Below, piece by piece: positions 1 through 9,113 of a DNA stretch of 64,000 bases. A model generated the notes under the pieces. It was not told the origin of the DNA. It ran no database searches and worked only from the letters and a program-made list of their open reading frames with translations. This stretch comes from Streptomyces sp. Ru73 (GTDB lineage: Bacteria; Actinomycetota; Actinomycetes; Streptomycetales; Streptomycetaceae), in the NCBI RefSeq assembly GCF_002920575.1, contig NZ_PQSQ01000022.1, positions 1-64,000 of the forward strand, written 5' to 3'. The number at the start of each line of letters is the position of its first letter. The stretch's first letter is position 1. Position numbers and translations under genes: made by a program.

Positions 1-2
1 CC

Positions 3-1151
3 GGCCCCCGCCTGCCGTCACCCGACGGCGACCCGCAGGGCGAGAGCAGGCGCCTCCCCTCGCTCGGCACGTCCCGGCTGCCCTCCCTGGGGCAACTGGG
101 ACCGATCCGCTCGCTCGGCACCCTCGCACAGACGGGCCCCCTCGGCACCGCGCGACTGCCGTCCCTCGGCGCGTCCCGGCTTCCCGGCCTCGGGCTCGGT
201 GCCCCGCGGCTCCCCTCGCTCGGCTCCTCCCGGCTCCAGGCTCTGCGCGCGGCCCCCAGCGCGCAGCGGGCCGCGCGAAGCACCCAGGCCCCGGGCCGCG
301 ACCAGCCGGTCCATGACGTCCTGTCGCCCCGCGCCGCGGCACTGCGACCGCTGCTGACCGCCCTGCTCGGCGACCCCACGCTGCAGGGCTCCAGCCACGG
401 CGCCGCCCTCGCCCTGGAGGCCTTCGCCACCGGCCGGCTCTGTCTGCCGGCGGGAGGCGCGGCGAGCGTCCCCGAGCTGCTCGCCGCCGCGCTGCCGCCG
501 GGCACCGTGCGCACGTCCGTCCGCGCCGTCTCCGTCTCCACCACGCTCGTCACCACCTCCGATCACCGTCAACTGCGGTGCCGTGCCGCGCTCGTGGCCA
601 CCGGAGCGCGCGACGCCGCCGAACTGCTGCCGGGGCTGCGGGTCCCCGACTTCCATCCGGTCACCATGCTGCACCACACCACCGACTCCGCCCTGAGTTA
701 TCCACAGGCACAGGACCCGACGCTGTTCCTGCCGACGGAGGGGCCGGTGGCGTACAGCTATCTGGCGAGCGCGGTCGACCCCTCGCGCACCCCGCCCGGC
801 AGGTCGCTGATCACCACGGCCGTGCTCGGTTCCGCCGCCACGCTGCCCGCCGGCACGCTCGACAAGACGGTCCGCCCGCAGCTGGAGCGGCTGTACGGCA
901 CGGCCGCCGACGGCTGGCGGCTGCTGGCCTCGCACCATGATCCGTACGCCGTGCCGGCCACGCCGGCGCCGCACGATCCGCTGCGGCCGGTACGCGTACT
1001 GGCCGGGCTGTACGTGTGCGGCGACCACCGCGACACCGGCACCGTCCAGGGCGCGCTGCGCTCGGGCCGCCGGGCCGCCCACGCCCTGCTGCAGGACTTC
1101 GGGATGGCGCCGCCGGACGACTCGGCGCCCGCCCTCCCCGACGCCGCCTGA
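3..1151 (+). CDS. NAD(P)/FAD-dependent oxidoreductase, 5' truncated by the window edge
   Basis: An open frame runs from the window edge for 382 codons to a TGA stop, so the start and the N-terminal dinucleotide-binding fold lie outside. The C-terminal part (GLYVCGDHRDTGTVQGALRSG) looks like the final FAD-contacting glycine-rich segment of amine-oxidase/phytoene-desaturase-type flavoproteins, and the middle part (MLHHTTDSALSYPQ) fits the substrate domain. The substrate is unknown. Between about 51 and 250 the frame carries a run of imperfect RLPSLG/SRL repeats rich in Leu, Gly, Ser and Arg, a low-complexity insert that is odd for this enzyme class. A hairpin terminator follows. The family call rests mainly on the C-terminal segment. 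Confidence 0.75.
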   Translation, partial: GPRLPSPDGDPQGESRRLPSLGTSRLPSLGQLGPIRSLGTLAQTGPLGTARLPSLGASRLPGLGLGAPRLPSLGSSRLQALRAAPSAQRAARSTQAPGRDQPVHDVLSPRAAALRPLLTALLGDPTLQGSSHGAALALEAFATGRLCLPAGGAASVPELLAAALPPGTVRTSVRAVSVSTTLVTTSDHRQLRCRAALVATGARDAAELLPGLRVPDFHPVTMLHHTTDSALSYPQAQDPTLFLPTEGPVAYSYLASAVDPSRTPPGRSLITTAVLGSAATLPAGTLDKTVRPQLERLYGTAADGWRLLASHHDPYAVPATPAPHDPLRPVRVLAGLYVCGDHRDTGTVQGALRSGRRAAHALLQDFGMAPPDDSAPALPDAA

Positions 1152-1254
1152 CGCCCCCCGCCGGCAGGTTCCACGGCGCCACCGGTCAGCAGGCCGCCTG
1201 CGGCTCCGAGCACCGGGCCCGCGACCACACGCCCCGCAAGCGGCCCCCGCGCAC

Positions 1255-1292
1255 GAGGGGCCGGAACGGCACCACCACCGCTCCGGCCCCTC
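1255..1292. terminator. Hairpin terminator between convergent genes
   Basis: Perfect 11-bp inverted repeat GAGGGGCCGGA...TCCGGCCCCTC with a 16-nt loop. It lies between the 3' ends of the flavoprotein and the convergent HTH/TPR regulator, so it can serve both transcripts. Confidence 0.6.
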
Positions 1293-1335
1293 ACCGGACC
1301 GCCGGCTCCGCGCCGGCGCCCTCCCGCCGCTCGCT

Positions 1336-2829
1336 TCAGCCCAGCGCCGTCACCTTGTCGCGGTAGCCGCGTACGGGGGCGGCGTCCCGGTACGGTTCCA
1401 GCCTGCGCTCGAAGTCCCGTACGTACTCATGCACGCGTACGGACCGCATCTCCGCCGCCTGTACGGCTGCCTCGGCGCCCAGCGTGCACGCCTGTTCCAG
1501 CTCGCCGAGGCCGAGCCGGGCAGTGGCCAGGACGATGCGGCAGAGCAGCCGGCTGCGGGCGTAGCCGGCGCCGCGGAGCTGCAGCGACCGCTCGGCGTGC
1601 TGGGCCGCCGCGCGGTACTGCTGGAGGTCGCGGTGGCAGTGCCCGAACTCGTCAGCGAGCTGCGCCTCGTCGAAGAGCCGTGCCCAGTGCGGCACCTCGT
1701 CGCCGGGGCGCGCGGCCTCCAGGGCCCGTTCGGCGCGGGCCAGGGATGCGGTGCAGGCGCGTACCTCGCCCATGACGGCGTGCCCGCGCGCCTCCGCGGT
1801 GTGCAGCAGGGCCTGGACCAGGGGCGGCGGGCCGCTGCCGATGCCCTGCTGGGCCACCCGCGCGAGCTGGACGGCCTCCCGGCCGTGGCCCAGGTACACC
1901 GCCTGCCGGCTCATGGTGATCAGGACGTAGCTCCCGTAGGCGCGGTCGCCGGCCGCCTGGGCCAGCCGGAGCGCCTGCACGAAGTAGCGCTGCGCGAGCC
2001 CGTGCGCGGTGATGTCGTACGAGGTCCAGCCGGCCAGCCGGGTGAGGTCGGCGGTGGCGGAGAACAGCCGCCGTCCGGTGCTCTCGCTGTACGAGCCGCG
2101 CAGCATGGGCTCGGCCTCGTGCTCCAGGTAGCGCACCAGCGCCTGGCGGGCGTGGCCGCCGCCGTACGCGTGGTCCAGCGTCCTGAAGAGCTCGGCGACC
2201 GAGCGCAGGGCCGCGATGTCGCCGGCGGAGACGCGGTAGCCGTGCGCCGGGTCGGGACGGTCCGCGCGGTCGGGGCGGCGCTGCCGGGGCACCCCGGTAC
2301 GCAGCTGCGCCGGCACTCGGGGCGGCCCGGTCTCGGGGCCCTGCTCGCCGCGCGCGACCCGTTCGTCGGCGCGCCCGATGAGCCAGTCGCGGCTGGGCAC
2401 GACCAGGCCCGCCGGGGTGAACGCGATCTTCCGCAGTTCGGCGTGGCTGCCGGAGTCCTTGCGCCACAGGCCGCTGACGATGTCCACCGCCTCGGCGGGC
2501 GTCGCGGCGAATTCCAGCCCTGCGTACACGGGTGCGCAGGCGTCCAGACCCAGGTCCTGTGCCGAGAGCCGGCGGCCGAGGCGGCGGGTGAACACCTCGG
2601 CGATCAGTGCGGGGGTGGTGCCGCGTGGCTGCTGGCCGCGCAGCCATCTGGTCACCGATGTCTTGTCGTAGCGCAGGTCGAGCCCGTGTTCCAGCCCCAG
2701 CTGGTCCACCCGGCGGGCCAGACCGGCATTGGAGAATCCCGCCTCCGCGATGAGCGCGGCGAGTCTGCGGTTGGGTGTGCGTTGCGGCGATCCCTCAAGC
2801 TGTGGGCCTGGGTCGGGTCGTTCCGTCAT
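1336..2829 (-). CDS. HTH/TPR transcriptional regulator, NsdA-like
   Basis: 497-aa protein. Residues about 20-75 hold a helix-turn-helix-like N-terminus ([13 protein letters not shown]...[14 protein letters not shown]), the layout of NsdA, a Streptomyces repressor of differentiation and antibiotic production. The rest is helical with TPR-like character ([23 protein letters not shown] and later segments). It is probably a cytoplasmic DNA-binding regulator. ATG at 2829 was chosen because GGAG precedes it at proper spacing; the frame stays open upstream to 3267 but that extension is Arg/Ala-rich and looks non-coding. It is divergent from lipB. The target is unknown, and NsdA itself is, as I recall, encoded elsewhere in Streptomyces genomes. 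Confidence 0.8.
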   Translation of the reverse strand: MTERPDPGPQLEGSPQRTPNRRLAALIAEAGFSNAGLARRVDQLGLEHGLDLRYDKTSVTRWLRGQQPRGTTPALIAEVFTRRLGRRLSAQDLGLDACAPVYAGLEFAATPAEAVDIVSGLWRKDSGSHAELRKIAFTPAGLVVPSRDWLIGRADERVARGEQGPETGPPRVPAQLRTGVPRQRRPDRADRPDPAHGYRVSAGDIAALRSVAELFRTLDHAYGGGHARQALVRYLEHEAEPMLRGSYSESTGRRLFSATADLTRLAGWTSYDITAHGLAQRYFVQALRLAQAAGDRAYGSYVLITMSRQAVYLGHGREAVQLARVAQQGIGSGPPPLVQALLHTAEARGHAVMGEVRACTASLARAERALEAARPGDEVPHWARLFDEAQLADEFGHCHRDLQQYRAAAQHAERSLQLRGAGYARSRLLCRIVLATARLGLGELEQACTLGAEAAVQAAEMRSVRVHEYVRDFERRLEPYRDAAPVRGYRDKVTALG

Positions 2830-3281
2830 CAGCTCTGCGGTCTCCTGCCTTCCGGGCCGCGCCGTTCGGGCCCGGTCGACACCGTCCGGCGCTTTCGCCC
2901 TCCTGGAACGGCGTGAATGTAGCGGCCCAACGAGGAGTTCCGGCCACGTTTCGTCCGCGTTCATCCGATCGTGTGAGCACAGCTCCGCAGGCCGGTACGG
3001 CTCGCCTCGCTTCACACCTGGTGTCCGGTCCGCACGGCACGCGTACGCCCTGTCCAGCCGCCCCGTGGACACCCCGGAGGGCGCCGCCCGGCTGCCCGGG
3101 CGCACGGCACGGGCCCGCGCCCCGCCCGTCCGTCCGCGCGCCCCGAAGAGCGCCCCGGCACCCGCCCCCGAGGCCCGCCGTCCCCGGCCCCGTACCGTCC
3201 CGTAACCGGCCGCCCGCGGGGTTTCCCGGGCACGGCCGTACAGTGGGGGCGGGCGCGAAGGTTGCAATAAGAGGAGCTGCC
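2830..3281. other. Divergent intergenic region between the regulator and lipB
   Basis: About 450 bp with no credible gene; the open frames here are GC-frame artefacts. It must hold both divergent promoters. For lipB a TACAGT hexamer at 3239-3244 is a plausible -10, followed by the GAGGAG ribosome binding site at 3271-3276. I see no strong palindrome. Confidence 0.4.
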
Positions 3282-4064
3282 ATGAGTGAGCTGCGCTTTG
3301 TCCGGATGGGCTTCGGCGCCGACGCCGTGGAGTACCAGACCGCGTGGCAGGAGCAGCGCCGGGTGCACGCCGCCCGGTTCGCCGACGAGATCCCGGACAC
3401 CTGTCTGCTGCTGGAGCACCCGCCCGTCTACACGGCGGGCCGGCGGACGAGCGACGACGAGCGCCCCCTGGACGGCACCCCGGTCATCGACGTGGACCGC
3501 GGCGGCAAGATCACCTGGCACGGCCCGGGCCAGCTGGTCGGCTATCCGATCCAGAAGCTGCCGCGCCCGGTGGACGTGGTCGCGCACGTGCGCCGCCTCG
3601 AAGAGGCGCTGATCCGCACGGCCGCCGAGTTCGGTGTGGAGACCAGCCGTGTCGAGGGCCGCAGCGGCGTGTGGGTGCTGGGCGACCCGGTGGAGCAGCG
3701 CGCGGCCCTGGGGGGCCTGAACCTGGACTTCGACCCGCGCGTCAACGACGAGCTGTTCGACCCGCGGCTGAACGGCCCGGAGTACGCCCCGTCCAACGCC
3801 GGGCAGCGCCGCGAGGACCGCAAGCTGGCCGCGATCGGCATCCGGGTGGCCAAGGGCGTCACCATGCACGGCTTCGCGCTGAACGTGAACCCGGACAACA
3901 CCTCGTTCGACAAGATCGTGCCGTGCGGCATCCGGGACGCGGGCGTGACGTCGCTCTCGTACGAGCTGGGCCGCGAGGTCACCATCGACGAGGTGCTGCC
4001 GGTCGCCGAGAAGCACCTGCGGGACGTGCTGGAGAACGCCGAGCTCCTGCCGCGCGCCGTCTGA
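3282..4064 (+). CDS. lipB: Octanoyl-[ACP]:protein N-octanoyltransferase LipB
   Basis: 260 aa, the usual size. It moves octanoyl from acyl carrier protein to the lipoyl domains of 2-oxo-acid dehydrogenases and GcvH, the first step of lipoate synthesis. The BPL/LipB signature [18 protein letters not shown] lies near residue 73, the catalytic lysine is in [10 protein letters not shown] near 181, and the catalytic cysteine is in [13 protein letters not shown] near 217. ATG at 3282 sits 5 nt after GAGGAG. LipA follows 138 bp downstream on the same strand and supplies the sulfur-insertion step. Confidence 0.97.
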   Translation: MSELRFVRMGFGADAVEYQTAWQEQRRVHAARFADEIPDTCLLLEHPPVYTAGRRTSDDERPLDGTPVIDVDRGGKITWHGPGQLVGYPIQKLPRPVDVVAHVRRLEEALIRTAAEFGVETSRVEGRSGVWVLGDPVEQRAALGGLNLDFDPRVNDELFDPRLNGPEYAPSNAGQRREDRKLAAIGIRVAKGVTMHGFALNVNPDNTSFDKIVPCGIRDAGVTSLSYELGREVTIDEVLPVAEKHLRDVLENAELLPRAV

Positions 4065-4106
4065 CCCGGCCCGCCGGCGGCCGCCACGAGCGGGCCCCGG
4101 CGGAAT

Positions 4107-4129
4107 GCAACCCGGCAGCAGCGGGTTGC
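4107..4129. terminator. Small hairpin after lipB
   Basis: Perfect 8-bp arms GCAACCCG and CGGGTTGC around a 7-nt loop, 43 bp past the lipB stop. It is possibly an attenuating terminator or RNA-processing element between lipB and lipA. Confidence 0.35.
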
Positions 4130-4157
4130 GCAGCACGTAAAGACGTGCGAATCAACG

Positions 4158-4176
4158 GGCGTACCCTGGGTACGCC
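4158..4176. promoter_or_regulatory. 19-bp perfect palindrome upstream of lipA
   Basis: GGCGTACCC-T-GGGTACGCC, ending 26 bp before the lipA start codon. A 9-bp perfect dyad with a single central base in this position suggests a dimeric regulator site or a promoter/operator overlap. No cognate regulator can be named from the sequence. Confidence 0.4.
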
Positions 4177-4202
4177 GAAGAAACGAAGCTTAGGGAGCCG
4201 GA

Positions 4203-5153
4203 GTGTCCGCTGTCGCACCCGACGGACGCAAGATGCTGCGCCTGGAGGTCCGGAACAGCCAGACCCCCATCGAGCGCAAGCCCGAGTGGATCAAGACCCG
4301 GGCGAAAATGGGCCCCGAGTACAACCACCTGCAGGGCCTGGTGAAGAGCGAGGGCCTGCACACGGTCTGCCAGGAGGCGGGCTGTCCCAACATCTTCGAA
4401 TGCTGGGAGGACCGCGAGGCGACCTTCCTCATCGGCGGTGACCAGTGCACCCGCCGCTGTGACTTCTGCCAGATCGACACCGGCAAGCCGCAGGAGCTGG
4501 ACCGCGACGAGCCCCGCCGCGTGGCCGAATCCGTGCAGACCATGGGCCTGCGCTACGCCACGATCACCGGCGTCGCCCGCGACGACCTGGAGGACGGCGG
4601 CGCCTGGCTGTACGCCGAGACCGTCCGGCAGATCCACGGCCTGATGCCCGACACGGGCGTGGAGCTGCTGATCCCCGACTTCAACGCGGAGCCGGACCAG
4701 CTGGCCGAGGTCTTCTCCTCGCGCCCCGAGGTGCTGGCGCACAACGTGGAGACGGTGCCGCGGATCTTCAAGCGGATCCGTCCCGGCTTCCGTTACGAGC
4801 GGTCCCTGAAGGTCATCACCGAGGCCCGCGAGGCCGGCCTGGTGACCAAGTCGAACCTGATCCTCGGCATGGGCGAGACCCGCGAGGAGATCAGCGAGGC
4901 GCTGCAGGACCTGCACGACGCGGGCTGCGAGCTGATCACCATCACCCAGTACCTGCGCCCGACGGTGCGGCACCACCCGGTCGACCGCTGGGTGAAGCCG
5001 CAGGAGTTCGTCGAGCTCAAGGAGGAGGCGGAGGAGATCGGCTACAAGGGCGTCATGTCCGGGCCGCTGGTCCGCTCCTCGTACCGGGCCGGCCGGCTGT
5101 ACCAGCAGGCCATGGACAAGCGCGCGGCGGAGGCCCAGCGCCCGGCAGTGTGA
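4203..5153 (+). CDS. lipA: Lipoyl synthase LipA
   Basis: 316-aa radical SAM enzyme that inserts two sulfurs into protein-bound octanoyl groups to form lipoate. The auxiliary [4Fe-4S] cluster cysteines are in [12 protein letters not shown] (Cys56, 61, 67) and the radical SAM cluster is CTRRCDFC (Cys82, 86, 89). The conserved C-terminal RSSYRAG supplies the serine ligand of the auxiliary cluster. The start is GTG at 4203 behind a weak [23 protein letters not shown] is a typical actinobacterial N-terminus. It pairs with lipB and ends at a hairpin terminator. Confidence 0.97.
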   Translation: MSAVAPDGRKMLRLEVRNSQTPIERKPEWIKTRAKMGPEYNHLQGLVKSEGLHTVCQEAGCPNIFECWEDREATFLIGGDQCTRRCDFCQIDTGKPQELDRDEPRRVAESVQTMGLRYATITGVARDDLEDGGAWLYAETVRQIHGLMPDTGVELLIPDFNAEPDQLAEVFSSRPEVLAHNVETVPRIFKRIRPGFRYERSLKVITEAREAGLVTKSNLILGMGETREEISEALQDLHDAGCELITITQYLRPTVRHHPVDRWVKPQEFVELKEEAEEIGYKGVMSGPLVRSSYRAGRLYQQAMDKRAAEAQRPAV

Positions 5154-5188
5154 TCACCGGCAGGGCCCCAGTGCCCTGCGGTGTGATC
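5152..5188 (+). terminator. Terminator after lipA
   Basis: Imperfect inverted repeat that starts inside the lipA stop codon: GATCACCGGCAGGGC and GCCCTGCGGTGTGATC, with a 6-nt loop. Confidence 0.65.
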
Positions 5189-5404
5189 ACCATCGGGAAG
5201 CGCCCGCATGGTGGACGGGTGGCCGCCGTGCCACGTGGATCACTGTCGGGCGCCCTCCATCCGCATGATCGTCCGCGGATTCTTTGCCTTCGCAAGCGGC
5301 CCTTTCGGGCCCCGGCGATGTGAATCCCGGCACACGCGAAACGGCGCGGTCCGCACTTCTCCCAGGCTGGGGCGGTGCGGGCCGCGCCGGGCTTTCATGG
5401 ACGT

Positions 5405-5433
5405 TTGACCGTACGGTCATCCGTTGGTAACAC
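5405..5433 (+). promoter_or_regulatory. Promoter with an operator-like palindrome over the -35
   Basis: TTGACC (5405-5410), a 17-bp spacer and TAACAC (5428-5433) form a plausible vegetative promoter for the small gene at 5518. The -35 is embedded in the perfect 14-bp palindrome TGACCGTACGGTCA (5406-5419), a shape common for TetR-family operators, so repression by occlusion is likely. No TetR gene is adjacent. The rest of 5189-5517 holds no gene I can support. Confidence 0.5.
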
Positions 5434-5517
5434 CGTTGCGTGAAGCTTTCCGTGACGATGGATGCACGCACCGCTCACACCCCCGTTGTTCCCACCACCC
5501 CGAAGGGGACTACCGCC

Positions 5518-5736
5518 ATGCAGGCCGCGCCCGTCCGCGCCACCGCCGCACTGCCCATCCCGTCCGTCACCGGTGCCCTGCGCGCCATGGAGTCGCTGCT
5601 GATGCGCGGCGGCCAGCGCACCGCCCGGCGAAATGCCTGGACCGCCGTCCTCGAGGACCGGCGCCGGGCCGAGGACCGGCGGGCCGCCCAGTACGTACTG
5701 GAGGCCGCGGCGACCCGGAGCACCTCGGCCACGTAA
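5518..5736 (+). CDS. Small hypothetical protein, 72 aa
   Basis: Starts MQAAPVRATAALPIPSV and continues into a highly charged helical stretch (RRNAWTAVLEDRRRAEDRRA) that could form an amphipathic or coiled helix. No signal peptide, membrane segment or known motif is seen. ATG at 5518 has AAGGGG 8 nt upstream; the frame is open to 5440, but in-frame starts there lack this site. Similar small proteins occur between lipA and the DUF4191 gene in other Streptomyces (memory). Function unknown. It lies just upstream of the DUF4191 gene on the same strand and may be cotranscribed. Confidence 0.7.
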   Translation: MQAAPVRATAALPIPSVTGALRAMESLLMRGGQRTARRNAWTAVLEDRRRAEDRRAAQYVLEAAATRSTSAT

Positions 5737-5746
5737 ACTTCCGTAC

Positions 5747-6445
5747 ATGGCGAGGAAGGAAAACGCAGACACCTCTGCGAACCCCGGGCGGCTCAAGCAG
5801 ATCGCCCTGACCTACAAGATGACCCGTCGGGTCGACTCCAAGGTCGGTCTTGTCGTCGCGGGCGTGGGCATCGTCGTATTCGGCGTTCTCCTTGCCATCG
5901 GCTTCCTGATCGGCCACCCCGTTTACCTGGGCATCCTGGGCTTCCTGCTGGCCTTCCTGGCCATGGCGATCATCTTCGGCCGGCGTGCCGAGAAGGCCGC
6001 CTTCGGACAGATGGAGGGCCAGCCGGGAGCCGCGGCCGCGGTACTGGAGAACATCGGCCGCGGCTGGTCGGTGACGCCGGCGGTCGCGATGAACCGCAAC
6101 CAGGACGTCGTGCACCGTGCGGTCGGCAAGGCCGGCATCGTGCTCGTCGGCGAGGGCAACCCGAACCGGCTCCGCGGTCTGCTGGCCGCCGAGAAGAAGC
6201 GGATGGCCCGGGTCGTCTCCGACGCGCCCGTCCACGACTTCGTCGTCGGCGACGGCGAGGGCCAGGTACCGCTGAAGAAGCTCCGTACGACGCTGCTGAA
6301 GCTGCCGCGCGTACTCCCGGGCTCCCAGGTCACCGTGGTCAACGACCGGCTGCGGGCGCTCGGCGACCTGATGAGCAACATGCCGGTCCCGAAGGGGCCG
6401 ATGCCCAAGGGCATGCGGATGCCGAAGGGCGGCCGGATGCGCTGA
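5747..6445 (+). CDS. DUF4191 integral membrane protein
   Basis: 232 aa. Two adjacent membrane segments lie at about residues 32-80 (VGLVVAGVGIVVFGVLLAIG and YLGILGFLLAFLAMAIIFG), followed by a soluble domain to about 210. The tail is Met/Pro/Lys/Gly-rich with a short repeat (MPVPKGPMPKGMRMPKGGRM). The gene lies next to lipA in actinobacteria, the family is uncharacterised, and a role linked to lipoate or membrane proteins is only a guess from that neighbourhood. ATG at 5747 fits the family start MARKE. A very strong terminator follows. Confidence 0.9.
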   Translation: MARKENADTSANPGRLKQIALTYKMTRRVDSKVGLVVAGVGIVVFGVLLAIGFLIGHPVYLGILGFLLAFLAMAIIFGRRAEKAAFGQMEGQPGAAAAVLENIGRGWSVTPAVAMNRNQDVVHRAVGKAGIVLVGEGNPNRLRGLLAAEKKRMARVVSDAPVHDFVVGDGEGQVPLKKLRTTLLKLPRVLPGSQVTVVNDRLRALGDLMSNMPVPKGPMPKGMRMPKGGRMR

Positions 6446-6472
6446 CGCCTCCGGCGTCGTACGACCGACACA

Positions 6473-6514
6473 CGCCGAGCGGCCCGGGACCAGCTGGTCC
6501 CGGGCCGCTCGGCG
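6473..6514 (+). terminator. Strong hairpin terminator
   Basis: Perfect 19-bp arms (left 6473-6491, right 6496-6514) around the loop AGCT, about 28 bp past the DUF4191 stop. It is the longest perfect hairpin noticed in the window. Confidence 0.85.
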
Positions 6515-6580
6515 TTCGGGTACGTAGGGCTGCCGGGCCGCTGCCACGGGCTCGTGGTGCGCGCGCCGGGCCCCGTACGC

Positions 6581-6810
6581 GTCGCGGAAGCGACCGTAGG
6601 CGTACGCGCGCGCCGACCGGGCGGGCCACTCGCCGTACGGCTGCGGGGCCGCGCCCCGGGCTCACGTGCGCTGCCGGAAACGGCCGTACGTGCACGCGCC
6701 GGCCGACCGGGGCGGGACACTCTCCGTACGGGACAGGCCGCCGCCCCGGACTCGTATGCGCTGCCCGGGGACGGCCGTACGTACACGTGCATGGCGGCCG
6801 GGCGGGCCGC
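6581..6810. repeat. Imperfect tandem repeat with a 90-bp period
   Basis: Two full units and a partial third start at 6581, 6671 and 6761, exactly 90 bp apart. Shared blocks include GGCCGTACGT near the start, GCCGACCGGG in the middle, CTCCGTACGG and a CCCCGGxCTC end. A more diverged trace precedes the first unit. The array fills the space between the terminator and the RDD gene. 90 is a multiple of three and the + strand stays open across it, but no start/RBS or codon pattern supports a protein. Apart from the repeat I see nothing else in 6515-6863. Confidence 0.6.
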
Positions 6811-6863
6811 CGCGGGCCTTGCGTTCGCGCGCCCGGGGGGCGCGCGCGTTCAGGGGCGGCGGC

Positions 6864-7331
6864 TCAGATGCGTACCTGGACCGAGCGGGCCAGGCGGTCG
6901 TGGAGGCCGCGGCCGTCGCGGTCCCAGATCGCGGCGGGGATGACGATCATCAGCGCGATCGTGCGGACCAGTACGCGGGGCAGCGAGAGCCGGCCGCCGC
7001 CCTCGGCGACGACCCGGAGGCCCAGCAGCCGCTTCCCGGGCGTGAAGCCGACCGTGCCGACGGTGAGCAGGCTCAGCACGAGGAAGACCAGCAGGGCCCA
7101 GTTGCTCGCCGCGTTCGCCCGGCCGCCGCTGAGCAGCCCGTATGCGATGATCATGCAGAGGGCCCAGTCGACGAGGAGGGCCACGATCCGGCGGCCCGGC
7201 CGGGCGACGGAGCCGGGGCCGTGCTCCGGCAGTCCCAGCTGCTGGCCCCGGTAGCCGAAGTCGACGCCCATGTCCTCGGCCGCCGCGCGGGGCCCGGAGA
7301 GCCACGATCCCATTGCTTGCCTGTTGTCCAC
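6864..7331 (-). CDS. RDD family membrane protein
   Basis: 155 aa. After a soluble head ([20 protein letters not shown]) comes an RDD-type core: [21 protein letters not shown] (first membrane helix with the R..D pattern), [29 protein letters not shown] (the typical GKR-LGL motif) and [16 protein letters not shown] with [10 protein letters not shown] proteins are small membrane proteins, some linked to ion transport; the role here is unknown. GTG at 7331 was chosen because VDNRQAMG fits the conserved N-terminus I recall. It is divergent from glnA, as in other Streptomyces. Confidence 0.88.
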   Translation of the reverse strand: MDNRQAMGSWLSGPRAAAEDMGVDFGYRGQQLGLPEHGPGSVARPGRRIVALLVDWALCMIIAYGLLSGGRANAASNWALLVFLVLSLLTVGTVGFTPGKRLLGLRVVAEGGGRLSLPRVLVRTIALMIVIPAAIWDRDGRGLHDRLARSVQVRI

Positions 7332-7478
7332 CCGTCCACGGTACTGCGAACGCATACATTTCCCGCGGGCCGGGGCACCCCGAAGCGGGGTGCGGGGACC
7401 GCCCCTCCGTACGGCGTAACGCGGCGGTACCGGCCTGCGGCCGGGCCGGTAAGGCCGGTCACGGCCACCGCGCGCCGG

Positions 7479-7516
7479 TTAACCTGAGCGAAACAAATGG
7501 GTCATGCTCGGGAAAT
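7479..7516 (+). promoter_or_regulatory. GlnR binding site upstream of glnA
   Basis: Four 5-mers with exact 6-bp spacers: TTAAC (7479) - n6 - GAAAC (7490) - n6 - GTCAT (7501) - n6 - GAAAT (7512). This is the known a1-b1-a2-b2 layout of actinobacterial GlnR operators (gTnAc-n6-GaAAc repeated). It ends 99 bp before the glnA start. GlnR activates glnA in nitrogen limitation in S. coelicolor. Confidence 0.8.
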
Positions 7517-7615
7517 CCCGCCTGCCTAAGGTCGGGCGAGCGCGCCACCGCACATGGTCGCGATCCGAGGAGCAACCCCGAGCCGCCGACCGGTGACCGG
7601 GCTAGGAGGAGTTGG

Positions 7616-9025
7616 ATGTTCCAGAACGCCGACGAGGCCAAGAAGTTCATCGCGGACGAGGACGTCAAGTTCGTCGACGTCCGGTTCTGCGACCTGCCCG
7701 GTGTGATGCAGCACTTCACGGTGCCCGCGGAGGCGTTCGACCCGGCCGAGGAGCTCGCCTTCGACGGCTCCTCGATCCGCGGCTTCCAGGCCATCCACGA
7801 GTCCGACATGGCGCTGCGCGCGGACCTCTCCACGGCCCGCGTCGACCCGTTCCGCCGGGACAAGACCCTCAACGTCAACTTCTTCATCCACGACCCGATC
7901 ACCGGTGAGCAGTACAGCCGTGACCCGCGGAACGTGGCGAAGAAGGCCGAGGCCTACCTCGCCTCCACCGGCATCGCCGACACCGCGTTCTTCGGCCCCG
8001 AGGCCGAGTTCTACGTCTTCGACTCGGTCCGCTTCGAGACCTCCGCCAACCGCTCGGTCTACGAGATCGACTCCGAGGCGGGCGCCTGGAACACCGGCGC
8101 GATCGAGAACAACCGCGGTTACAAGGTCCGCTACAAGGGCGGCTACTTCCCGGCCCCGCCGGTCGACCACTTCGCCGACCTGCGCGCCGAGATCTCCCTG
8201 GAGCTGGACCGGGCCGGCCTGAAGGTCGAGCGCCAGCACCACGAGGTCGGCACCGCCGGCCAGGCCGAGATCAACTACAAGTTCAACACGCTGCTCGCCG
8301 CGGCCGACGACCTGATGCTCTTCAAGTACATCGTGAAGAACGTCGCCTGGCGCAACGGCAAGACCGCGACCTTCATGCCCAAGCCGATCTTCGGTGACAA
8401 CGGCTCCGGCATGCACGTCCACCAGTCCCTGTGGCAGGGCGGCGAGCCGCTCTTCTACGACGAGCAGGGCTACGCGGGCCTCTCGGACACCGCCCGCTAC
8501 TACATCGGCGGCATCCTCAAGCACGCCCCGTCGCTGCTGGCCTTCACCAACCCGACGGTGAACTCCTACCACCGCCTGGTGCCCGGCTTCGAGGCCCCGG
8601 TCAACATGGTGTACTCGCAGCGCAACCGCTCCGCCGCGATGCGCATCCCGATCACCGGCTCGAACCCGAAGGCCAAGCGCGTCGAGTTCCGTGCGCCCGA
8701 CCCGTCCTCCAACCCGTACCTGGCGTTCTCCGCGCTGCTGCTCGCGGGCCTGGACGGCGTCAAGAACAAGATCGAGCCGGCCGAGCCGATCGACAAGGAC
8801 CTCTACGAGCTGGCTCCCGAGGAGCACGCCAACGTCCAGCAGGTGCCGACCTCCCTCCCGGCCGTCCTCGACGCCCTGGAGCAGGACAACGAGTACCTCC
8901 AGCAGGGCGGCGTCTTCACCTCGGACCTGATCGAGACCTGGATCGACTACAAGCGCACCAACGAGATCGCCCCGATCCAGCTCCGCCCGCACCCGCACGA
9001 GTTCGAGCTGTACTTCGACATCTAA
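7616..9025 (+). CDS. glnA: Glutamine synthetase type I GlnA
   Basis: 469 aa, standard GSI-beta length. It makes glutamine from glutamate, ammonium and ATP as a cytoplasmic dodecamer. Visible signatures are FDGSSIRGF, the metal-binding EAEFYVFDS region, [14 protein letters not shown], the [16 protein letters not shown]/metal region, and [13 protein letters not shown]. The adenylylation tyrosine lies in [11 protein letters not shown] near residue 400, so the activity can be switched by GlnE encoded at 49862-52885. ATG at 7616 follows AGGAGG. A GlnR site lies upstream and a strong terminator downstream, so it is monocistronic. Confidence 0.98.
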   Translation: MFQNADEAKKFIADEDVKFVDVRFCDLPGVMQHFTVPAEAFDPAEELAFDGSSIRGFQAIHESDMALRADLSTARVDPFRRDKTLNVNFFIHDPITGEQYSRDPRNVAKKAEAYLASTGIADTAFFGPEAEFYVFDSVRFETSANRSVYEIDSEAGAWNTGAIENNRGYKVRYKGGYFPAPPVDHFADLRAEISLELDRAGLKVERQHHEVGTAGQAEINYKFNTLLAAADDLMLFKYIVKNVAWRNGKTATFMPKPIFGDNGSGMHVHQSLWQGGEPLFYDEQGYAGLSDTARYYIGGILKHAPSLLAFTNPTVNSYHRLVPGFEAPVNMVYSQRNRSAAMRIPITGSNPKAKRVEFRAPDPSSNPYLAFSALLLAGLDGVKNKIEPAEPIDKDLYELAPEEHANVQQVPTSLPAVLDALEQDNEYLQQGGVFTSDLIETWIDYKRTNEIAPIQLRPHPHEFELYFDI

Positions 9026-9055
9026 GAGCACCCCTCCCGCAGTATCAGGGAGTAC

Positions 9056-9092
9056 GAGGGCCGTCACCCCGCAGTCGGGGGTGACGGCCCTC
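9056..9092. terminator. Terminator between glnA and the convergent GNAT gene
   Basis: 15-bp perfect arms GAGGGCCGTCACCCC and GGGGTGACGGCCCTC with a 7-nt loop, followed by GGGCGTTTT. It can act in both directions. Confidence 0.85.
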
Positions 9093-9113
9093 GGGCGTTT
9101 TCGGGCGCCGTGC

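Noticed and set aside
937-2916. Long plus-strand open frame (659 codons) across the HTH/TPR regulator
   Set aside because: It lies antisense to a well-supported regulator gene, is Arg/Gly/Pro-rich without motifs, and is a common effect of very high GC content.
6581-6810. CRISPR array or integrative repeat
   Set aside because: Units are 90 bp, contiguous and diverged, without spacers, and no cas gene is present.
6554-6943. Protein with 30-residue repeats encoded by the 90-bp array
   Set aside because: No ribosome binding site, no codon pattern, and the end runs antisense into the RDD gene; kept as a DNA repeat only.
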